Source: Xanthobacteraceae bacterium
GTDB taxonomy: Bacteria; Pseudomonadota; Alphaproteobacteria; Rhizobiales; Xanthobacteraceae
Reading direction: 5' to 3'
Length of the DNA: 6,513 bases
Assembly: GCA_030037185.1 (NCBI GenBank)
Contig: JASHRR010001434.1
Coordinates: 1-6,513, forward strand
Each line of letters opens with the position of its first letter. Position 1 is the first letter of the stretch. The notes beneath the pieces are model-generated. The model worked only from the letters and a program-made list of their open reading frames with translations, made no database searches and was not told where the DNA came from. Below are positions 1-5,794 of this stretch, one piece after another. A program made the position numbers and the translations under genes.

Positions 1-6
1 ATTCCT

Positions 7-168
7 CTATTCGCCATCGTAATATTGTTTTAGCGCCTTTCTGGAGAGCTGATGAGTGATCCGGCGCTCAGCGCTCGCCGCCCGCTCCTTGATGAGCAAC
101 CCCTGTGACAGGCGATCCGGTTGAGCCGCGCCCTGGTGCTGGCGTCGAAAATGAACTGAACGCGCAAC
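7..168 (-). pseudogene. Possible 3' end of a minus-strand gene (remnant)
   Basis: Reading the minus strand leftwards, an open frame of about 53 codons ends at a TAG at 9-7. Its last residues, RITHQLSRKALKQYYDGE, have the charged, helical look of a genuine protein C-terminus. Upstream the frame closes with a TAA at 171-169 and offers no ATG, so at best it is the tail of a truncated or frameshifted gene. The family is not recognised. It could equally be a chance open frame in GC-rich DNA. Confidence 0.18.
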
Positions 169-326
169 TTAGTGCCGTTTTCGTTTTTCAGATGACGCTC
201 GCGCGACTCGCCTGCTTCAGGGCGCTGGTAAGGACTATGAGTGATATCTCCGATTGCGTTGCAATGGTTATCAGCCATAACCTGATCAAGGCGGCAAGCA
301 AGGCTCCACGGTCTAGGCGCGTACTG

Positions 327-408
327 GTTGGAGGCCGGGGTTCAAGCCCCGCCGCCCGAGGGGCGCGCGCGGTAGCGTGCGGGCTTGACCCCGCGGCCGG
401 CGCCCAAC
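327..408. repeat. GC-rich imperfect inverted repeat (long hairpin or cruciform)
   Basis: The left arm (327-352, starting GTTGGAGGCCGGGG) and the right arm (379-408, ending GGCGCCCAAC) are largely reverse complements. Shared blocks are GTTGG, GCCGG, GGTCAAG/GGTTCAAG and CCCGC, separated by small bulges. The loop region contains a perfect nested hairpin, CGCCC-GAG-GGGCG (353-365). The left arm alone can also fold as CGGGG-TTCAAG-CCCCG (336-351). There is no T-run after it, so it is not a typical intrinsic terminator. It may be a structured RNA, a recombination scar or a protein-binding site. Confidence 0.5.
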
Positions 409-450
409 ACGCTCTCATGCCAGCGCGACACAAACCGATAAAATTTCCGC

Positions 451-474
451 TTGACACTAATACGGTATCTACCG
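451..474 (+). promoter_or_regulatory. Possible -35 box with overlapping operator-like dyads
   Basis: A consensus -35 hexamer, TTGACA, lies at 451-456. An imperfect dyad with half-sites GACAC and GTATC separated by 7 bases (453-469) overlaps it. A perfect one, CGGTA-TC-TACCG (463-474), directly follows. This arrangement resembles a repressor-controlled promoter. However, no good -10 hexamer is found 16-19 bases downstream (the sequence there is GC-rich), and the first gene starts about 340 bases away. The call is therefore tentative. Confidence 0.25.
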
Positions 475-700
475 CGACCCTCGCCGTGCTAAGCAAAAGC
501 GCGGCTCCGTGGCCGAAGCAGCTGATTGTTGAGGGCGACTTAAAAATGAAGCGCCCCTCGCAACTCGCACATGACCGCGTTGTTCGATCATCTCCTCAAA
601 ATCTTTGGATCGATCTGTGGGTAACTAAGGCCCATGTCATGGATCAGATTTCCTTTAGATTTTGCACATTTTTAGGAATCTTGAACGTGAGCGAGTTGGA

Positions 701-719
701 AGCCTGCTAAAGCAGGTTT
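701..719 (+). terminator. Small hairpin with short T-tract, possible weak terminator
   Basis: CCTGC (703-707) and GCAGG (712-716) form a perfect stem around a TAAA loop. The stem can be extended by a G-T and an A-T pair on the outside. Only three Ts follow (717-719), so termination would be weak. It lies about 100 bases before the first hydrolase gene and might instead be a leader hairpin in its transcript. Confidence 0.28.
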
Positions 720-770
720 CTGGAGGTGCGGTAGCAAGAAGCCAAGTTCGCGGGCGAATGCCAGCACGCC

Positions 771-796
771 TGCATCTCGCGATGTGCAGATCGCGA
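771..796. repeat. Direct repeat with TCGCGA cores in the hydrolase leader
   Basis: TGCATCTCGCGA (771-782) and TGCAGATCGCGA (785-796) match at 10 of 12 positions with a 14-base period. Each ends in the self-complementary hexamer TCGCGA, so the pair can also form a small hairpin. They end about 20 bases before the hydrolase ATG, where a regulator or a leader structure could affect expression. No known regulator site is recognised. Confidence 0.3.
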
Positions 797-804
797 CCCT
801 GAGT

Positions 805-809
805 GGGAG
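805..809 (+). promoter_or_regulatory. Ribosome binding site of the CocE-like hydrolase
   Basis: GGGAG lies six bases before the ATG at 816. This supports 816 as the true start rather than the GTG at 953, which merely falls inside the broken reading frame after the frameshift. Confidence 0.6.
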
Positions 810-815
810 ATTGCG

Positions 816-2479
816 ATGGTTGACGTTAACGTTGCTCCGTTTGAGATCGAGACAACAACACAACACGGCGACGTCGTGCGCGCCGATGTGTACCTGCCAC
901 GCAACGGAACCGGTCCTTTTCCTGTCCTGCTTGGGGCGTCGCCTATCAAAAGGTGCTCAGGCCATTACCCGTCCGACCGGCGGTGTTCCCGTTCATCGAA
1001 TATGGGCCGATCCAGCTCTATCTCGACGAAGGCTACGCCTATGTCGCGATGGATACGCCCGGCATGGGGCGCTCTGGGGGCATCTGGAATCCAGTCAGCC
1101 GCACCGAAGGGGAGGCGATCCACGACATGATCGAGCATGTCGCGGGTCTCGATTGGTCAACTGGCATGATCGGCATGATCGGAATGTCGCATTACTGCTG
1201 GAGCCAGTGGAACACCGCGCGGACGAGGCCGCCCCATCTCGTCACTATTGCCGCGTTTGACGGTGCGACCGACATGTATCGCGACTGGATGTATCACGGC
1301 GGCATACCGATCCAAGGATTCCTCAATTCCTGGCTGTTTGGCTCGGTGCTGCTGCAGCACATGGCCAACGGTCTGCCCATGACCGAAAACGGCCGCGACC
1401 GCGTGATCTACGACATGTACGCGCATTTGTTCGATGATGAATGGCAGCGGCGGCGTTCGCCCTTCTGGGAGCTTGACCAGGTGGATATCCCAGTCATCTC
1501 GATTGGTGCATGGGGTAAGGCGTCGCTGCATCTACGCGGGAACTTCGAAGGATTCAGGCTGGTCAAGGGTCCCAAGCAGCTACTGATCACCGGCGCACAG
1601 ACATTCGCCGAGACGCAGTTGCTGTTCGCGAAAGAAGAGTTTCACCGGGAAGAGCTGCTGCCCTGGTACGACCACCACCTCAAGGGCGCGGACAATCGCG
1701 TGATGGAACGGCCGAAGGTTCGGTTTTTTGTCCAAGGTGAAAAGAAGGTTAGAAGTGCATCCGCTTGGCCGCCGCCCGACGTCGCCATTACCGCGCTATT
1801 CTTAAGCGGCCGCAAGAGCGGCCTTGAGGACTCGCTGAACGACGGATCGCTGCTCGAACGCGCTGAGAACGCAGATGGCGGCTCGACGAGCTCGAGTTAT
1901 CCCGACCCGAAATGGATGGCAGGGGTAACCACTTTCGATGAGCGGGGCACGCCGCACCATACCGCTCGCGTCGTTACCTACACGACCGCTGCGTTCGACC
2001 GCGATCGTGAGTTTACCGGACAGGGCGTGTTGCATCTGTTTTGCTCGTCTGACCAAACCGACATGGACGTTATAGTCAAGCTTTCGCTACTGCCCGAGGG
2101 CGTTGGCGAGCCACCCTTCATAAGGGTGACGCAAGGCTGGCTGCGGGCTTCGCATCGCATGGAGGATCCGGGTCTAACGACCGAGTTGCGTCCGTTTCTG
2201 CGCCACGACCGCGCGGAGCCGATCGAGCGCGGGACGGTCTATGAGGTGCGCATCGAGCTACTACCAATGTCGGTGCTTGTCCGCAAGGGCGACCGCCTGA
2301 GGCTTGAGATCAGCAACTGGGAGTCGTCGATCACCGAAGCACCGATGACTCACTGGTACGGCCAGAAGGTCGGCACCGACACCTATCACCACGATGCGCT
2401 ACATCCTTCTCGGCTCCGCCTTCACGAGCGGCCGCGCTCGACCGACGCACCCGAAAAAATCCAAAGGAACAGATTGTGA
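816..2479 (+). pseudogene. CocE/NonD-family hydrolase (frameshifted)
   Basis: A serine hydrolase of the CocE/X-Pro dipeptidyl-peptidase superfamily, presumably cytosolic (no signal peptide), acting on an ester or amide bond. Its substrate is unknown. The reading frame from 816 runs to GASP, then breaks. The continuation YQKVLRPLP starts at 944 in another frame, so one base is missing near 943 (CC-TAT). With it restored, the protein is 554 residues, normal for the family. Residues 1 to about 295 form the alpha/beta domain with nucleophile Ser125 in GMSHY. About 297-545 form the jelly-roll C-terminal domain (FTGQGVLHLFCSSDQTDMD, later MSVLVRKGDRLRLEIS). The positions where CocE has its Asp and His hold other residues (GAWGK and GAQTF), so the rest of the triad is unclear. 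The family call is secure. Whether the gene is truly broken or the base is a sequencing error is open. Confidence 0.88.
2464..2478 (+). promoter_or_regulatory. Well-formed RBS and GTG start overlapping the hydrolase stop
   Basis: AAGGA (2464-2468) stands seven bases before a GTG at 2476 that overlaps the TGA of the CocE-like gene (GTGA). This is a classic translational-coupling layout. The frame it opens is in phase with the isochorismatase-like gene but adds 71 residues that do not resemble that family. Confidence 0.4.
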
Positions 2480-2688
2480 ATATCGATCGTGTCGTCGTCA
2501 CTGAGGCCAGAGGCGGCGCGGGCGCGTTGATTGACGAACGCTTCCTTCCAAACCGTCGAGCGGTATCGAACCGACGCTTTCCCCCAGTAGGCCCGAGCCA
2601 GGCGACCTCCACAGCGTCCGAATTAAGTCAGCCCGACCCACGTCACTCGCCGTTCAAACGTCCAATCAAGGACTCTAACGAGGAATCA
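2480..2688 (+). other. Spacer between hydrolase genes, possible gene remnant
   Basis: About 209 bases separate the CocE-like stop from the chosen ATG of the next gene. The spacer is open in the frame of the GTG at 2476 for 71 codons (start NIDRVVVTEARGGAGALIDE). It is Arg-, Pro- and Ser-rich towards its end and has no domain I recognise. Such a gap is unusual in a block whose later genes are 10 bases apart or overlap. It may hold the ruins of a small deleted gene, or be a leader. No strong hairpin or promoter was seen in it. Confidence 0.35.
2680..2684 (+). promoter_or_regulatory. Ribosome binding site of the isochorismatase-like gene
   Basis: GAGGA stands four bases before the ATG at 2689. 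The family-like sequence begins immediately at this ATG, so the site favours it over the upstream in-frame GTG at 2476. Confidence 0.6.
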
Positions 2689-3288
2689 ATGACCATATCA
2701 CCGCATTTCAAACCCGATACTTGCGCTCTCGTGCTGATCGATCATCAGGTCGGCACGATACAGCTGATCAGGAACATCACTTCCGATGCATCGGTCCGTA
2801 ACGCCGTTATTCTCGGGAAGGCGGCCCTGGCGTTCGACATACCGATCGTCATGACCTCAAGCCAGGAGGACCATATTCAGGGACCGCTGCATCCGTCTCT
2901 CCAGCGTGCGCTTCCCAACGCTTATGCAAAGCGCGTCAAACGGACCGGCATCGTCAATGCCTGGGACGATCCCAACTTCCAAAAGGCGGTTAAAGATACT
3001 GGCAGGCCCCAGCTGGTCATGGCGGCGGTTACCACGGATATCTGTCTTGTGTTTCCAGCAATCAGTGCCGTGGAGGCCGGCTTCGAGGTTCAGGCTGTGC
3101 TCGATGCGAGCGGATCAAGCTTCGACATCGGCGAAGAAACCTCCCGACGGCGGATGGAACGGGCAGGCGTCTGGCTGACGTCGACCAATACCATGGTCGC
3201 CGAGCTGGTGCATAACTGGGCCACCCCGCAGGGCATGAAGCTCGTGTCGCTCATTGCCGCCAACCCGCCGATGCTGCCAGTCGATTAA
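2689..3288 (+). CDS. Isochorismatase-like (YcaC-type) cysteine hydrolase
   Basis: A 199-residue cytosolic protein of the isochorismatase-like hydrolase superfamily, close in length to YcaC (about 208). The fold is a Rossmann-like sandwich with a Cys-Asp-Lys catalytic triad. Visible counterparts are Asp18 in ALVLIDHQVG, Lys84 (or Lys81) in AKRVKRTG before NAWDDPNF, and Cys119 in VTTDICLVFPA. The C-terminal half continues with the expected VLDASGSSFD and a helix ending AELVHNW. The family hydrolyses isochorismate, nicotinamide, N-carbamoyl compounds and similar amides or vinyl ethers. YcaC-type members mostly lack a known substrate, so I assign none. The start at 2689 rests on its ribosome binding site and on homology beginning there; an in-frame GTG at 2476 would add 71 unlike residues. 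The gene appears intact and lies 10 bases before the next hydrolase. Confidence 0.88.
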   Translation: MTISPHFKPDTCALVLIDHQVGTIQLIRNITSDASVRNAVILGKAALAFDIPIVMTSSQEDHIQGPLHPSLQRALPNAYAKRVKRTGIVNAWDDPNFQKAVKDTGRPQLVMAAVTTDICLVFPAISAVEAGFEVQAVLDASGSSFDIGEETSRRRMERAGVWLTSTNTMVAELVHNWATPQGMKLVSLIAANPPMLPVD

Positions 3289-3298
3289 GAACCAATCG

Positions 3299-4198
3299 AT
3301 GAACGCCGTTCTCTCCGCCGGAATGATTTCTGGCTTTCGCAGCAACACCGTCGGGATCGAGGGCGTTCGACTACATTACTGGGTCGGCGGCGACCCCGAC
3401 GGACAGCCAGTCATCCTGTGGCACGGATTTCTATTCGTCGGCGCCGGGCTCTCGGTGATGGTTCCTGACATGCGCGGCTGCGGCGACAGCGACAAGCCGG
3501 ACGGCAACGACGGCTATGATGCGCGCGCATTGGCCGAGGAATGCCGTTCGCTTGTCGCCAAGATCGGGGTCGGCGGCGGCAGGCCGATAATCCTCGCAGC
3601 GCATGATATGGGGGCACTCCCTGCGCTGATCTCGGTCGCGGAGAACGGGCACGAGGTCGCCGGGCTACTTTATATCGAAGCGCCGGTGATGCTCGGCGCA
3701 ATTCTGCCCAAGGTCTTCGATTATACGCCCGAGGCGATGGCGCACGGCTCGATGTGTTGGTGGATCCTGCCGCTGGCGCTGGGCGTCCCCGAGCGATTGA
3801 TCGTTGGCAACGAGCGGGCCTTTCTCGGTTGGTTCTATGAAGGCGACCATGTCGTCCAACACGAGGTCTTCTCACCTTCCGTGGTCAACGCGTATTGGCG
3901 CTCCTTCTCCGGGCGCAAAGGCGTGTTCGGCGCTTTGGGCATCTACCGCGCCGCCTTCACTAGCATCAAACAGACCGAGCCTCTGAAGGTGCGCAAGGTC
4001 ACTGTGCCGGTTGTCGCGTTGGGCGGCGAAAAGGGCTTGGGCGCCAAAGTCAGCGAAATGGTCAAGATCGTCGCCGCGACCGTCGAATCCCACACGCTAA
4101 AGGACTGCGGCCACTTCATGCCGGAGGAAGAGCTAATGCTGTGGTCAAATACATCGTGGCGATGGCAGCCCAAAGACATTCCTGACACTCACCATTGA
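3299..4198 (+). CDS. Alpha/beta hydrolase, epoxide-hydrolase type (damaged)
   Basis: An alpha/beta hydrolase of the epoxide hydrolase/haloalkane dehalogenase type, probably cytosolic, here 299 residues. The nucleophile is Asp103 in AAHDMGALPAL, the oxyanion motif is HGFL (42-45), VPDMRGCGDSDKP spans 55-67, a helical cap follows (about 130-225), and the catalytic His is His272 in DCGHFMPEE. The acid residue is not certain. Two lesions show. Between HGFL and GLSVMVPDMRG only four residues remain where relatives have about eighteen, an in-frame loss of about 14 residues. After CGHFMPEEEL the frame becomes nonsense, while the next frame gives NAVVKYIVAMAAQRHS and a stop at 4183-4185, so one base is missing near 4134. 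Function of the protein as written is doubtful. The start at 3299 has no strong ribosome binding site; ATG 3323 (MISGF) is an alternative. It is probably translated together with the gene 10 bases upstream. Confidence 0.82.
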   Translation: MNAVLSAGMISGFRSNTVGIEGVRLHYWVGGDPDGQPVILWHGFLFVGAGLSVMVPDMRGCGDSDKPDGNDGYDARALAEECRSLVAKIGVGGGRPIILAAHDMGALPALISVAENGHEVAGLLYIEAPVMLGAILPKVFDYTPEAMAHGSMCWWILPLALGVPERLIVGNERAFLGWFYEGDHVVQHEVFSPSVVNAYWRSFSGRKGVFGALGIYRAAFTSIKQTEPLKVRKVTVPVVALGGEKGLGAKVSEMVKIVAATVESHTLKDCGHFMPEEELMLWSNTSWRWQPKDIPDTHH

Positions 4199-4250
4199 AC
4201 TTATCGCGGAAAGGGCCGGAACCACGGTCGACACGATAGCGGCGGCTCGG

Positions 4251-5794
4251 ATGAGCGTGACCAGAATAGCTTGGTATGGTTTTGCCGCGACGGCGCTCGC
4301 GGCAATTCTTGGCGGGCTTTCGCTTCAGGCACACGTTGTTGCTGGGAGCGATCTTGGCGGCGCGCTGGATGTCTCGGCGGACCAGGCCTCCTGGGCCACA
4401 ACCGCGGGCGCTGCCGCCGAGGGCGTCGCGGTACTGATCGCAGCGCCGTTGAGCGTCGTTTTCGGCGCGAGGCGCGTGATTATCGTCGCCGCCAGCGCGT
4501 CGGGCGCGATGGCGCTCGGCGTGCTCCTGCTCGGAACCGACATGGCGTTGACGGTTGCGTTAAGCTTCTCGCAGGGCCTCGCATGCGGTCTGCTCCCGGT
4601 CATTATGATGGTCTGGGTCATGCGGGCGTTCGCGCCGAACGCCCGCAGTCTTCCTCTTATGTTGTTGGCTTTTGCTTCGTCGTTTCCCAGTGCGGCGGCG
4701 GCCCTCGCAGCCGGGATTGCTACCGATCACTGGGGTGGATCAGGCGTATATGTTGCCGACGTGATCTGGGCCCCCATGGTGGTCGCAGTCGCTCTCGTGG
4801 TATTGCCGTGTGAACCGGCGGAGATCGCCCGTCTGAAGTCGCTCGATTGGCTCGGTTTCAGCTTGCTTGCCGGTGCGGTGCTGCTGCTCCTCATTTACCT
4901 GACGCAAGGCGAGCGGCGATTCTGGCTCGAAACAAACTGGATCGGACCGCTCATCCGGGCGACGATTGCACTTCTCGCTCTGGCAGTCGCTTGGCTTCTC
5001 AGCGCAAGGCGCCGTATCTCGATCTGGGTCTCTTTATCAAGCCCACTTTTGCGGTCGCTATTGCGTTGGCGCTGTCGCTCCGTTTTGGCGTGCTAATGGC
5101 CAGCTTCGCCGTGCCGCGGGCTTTGGTCCGTCTGCAAGGCTTCCGGCCTGAACAGGCCGGCGAGGCCCTTATCTGGCTTGCGGCCGGGCAATGCGCAGGA
5201 TTTCCATTGGCGTACCTTTGGCTGAGCTTCAAAGATCCGCGTTGGGCGCTCGGGTTCGGGCTTTGCGCATTCGCTCTCGCCGCGCTTTTCGCAGCCCAGA
5301 TCGATCCCGCCTGGAGCGTGGAACAGTTTCGTCCCCTCATGATACTGGTCGGGTTTGGCCAAGGCTTCTTTCTGGCCAGCGTACTCGCAATTGCGACGTG
5401 GGATGTCCCAGCGACAGCCGGAGCTACCGCCGCAGCGCTGTTCAACCTCACACGCGTCCTCGGGACATCCGGGGCCACCGCGCTGGTCGGCTATTTCCTT
5501 CGTATTCGCGAGAATGAACATTCCGCGCGTCTCTCTGAGTTTGTCACAACCAGCAGCGAGGCAGCAAATTTGCGGATCGAGCAGCTCACGAGCAGCTATG
5601 CCGGCCTGACACCAGACTCTGCTGCGGCCCAGGGAGCCGCGATGGCTGACCTTGCGAGGCAAGTAACAAACCAAGCCTTCACCCTAGCCTTTTCAGACGT
5701 GTTTTTGGGCATCGCAACCATTCTGATCGTCTCCGTCCTGCTGCTATCGCTTCTTCCGCGCTTGCCCATCGTCATGGAAACATCAGACCAATGA
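4251..5794 (+). pseudogene. DHA2/EmrB-type MFS multidrug exporter (frameshifted)
   Basis: An inner-membrane proton-driven drug exporter of the DHA2 (EmrB/QacA) family with 14 expected membrane segments. The frame from 4251 covers about 250 residues: TM1 (about 8-30), the family-typical GALDVSADQASWATTA, a motif-A-like loop LSVVFGARR (68-75), and LDWLGFSLLAGAVLLLLIYL (198-217). It then breaks. The continuation QRKAPYLDLGLFIKP begins at 5000 in another frame, so one base is missing near 4999. Restored, the protein has 514 residues, normal for EmrB. The second half has the late periplasmic loop and last segment (VFLGIATILIVSVLLLSLLP). The antiporter motif C in TM5 is degenerate (FASSFPSAAAALAAGI, with none of the usual G-P spacing). 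The ribosome binding site is weak. The stop overlaps the fusion-protein ATG (ATGA), so the two form a pump pair. As written the gene would give a truncated transporter. Confidence 0.87.

Larger units (their letters stand above)
1..815. other. Upstream region without a convincing gene
   Basis: This 815-base stretch precedes the hydrolase gene. Open frames exist on both strands, the longest being a + strand frame at 105-710, but none shows a recognisable motif, a plausible composition or a good ribosome binding site. The base composition shifts from very GC-rich (about 290-410) to more AT-rich (about 540-690), as expected of intergenic or decayed DNA. Separate entries describe the elements visible in it: a possible gene-end remnant (7-168), an inverted repeat (327-408), a TTGACA box with dyads (451-474), a hairpin (701-719) and a direct repeat (771-796). 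No regulator gene for the operon is seen. Confidence 0.6.

Noticed and set aside
290..357. tRNA-like segment: GGCGGC (290-295) pairs with GCCGCC (351-356) and contains GGTTCAAGCC.
   Set aside because: The segment is too short, has no anticodon arm, and the T-arm-like hairpin has a six-base loop. The same bases are better explained by the inverted repeat at 327-408.
402..530. Integron attC-like core GCCCAAC at 402-408.
   Set aside because: No matching GTTRRRY partner lies downstream in the right orientation, and there is no integrase or cassette structure.
105..710. A + strand open frame of 201 codons in the upstream region.
   Set aside because: No ribosome binding site, no recognisable domain, erratic composition, and it runs straight through the inverted repeat. 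Most likely chance openness in GC-rich DNA.
953..2479. Taking GTG 953 as the true start of the CocE-like gene.
   Set aside because: It lies inside conserved sequence just after the frameshift. The real N-terminus with a good ribosome binding site is at 816 in another frame.
3411..3875. A minus-strand open frame of 154 codons opposite the alpha/beta hydrolase.
   Set aside because: Its product is extremely Arg/Pro/Ala-rich, typical of the shadow of a GC-rich gene. The + strand carries clear catalytic motifs.
942..5002. Programmed -1 ribosomal frameshifting to explain the broken genes.
   Set aside because: No standard slippery heptamer sits at the homology-defined junctions, and three unrelated enzyme or transporter families using it in a row is implausible.
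5093..5674. A minus-strand open frame of 193 codons opposite the transporter's second half.
   Set aside because: It mirrors the + strand membrane protein, has no motif of its own, and would conflict with a well-supported DHA2 sequence.
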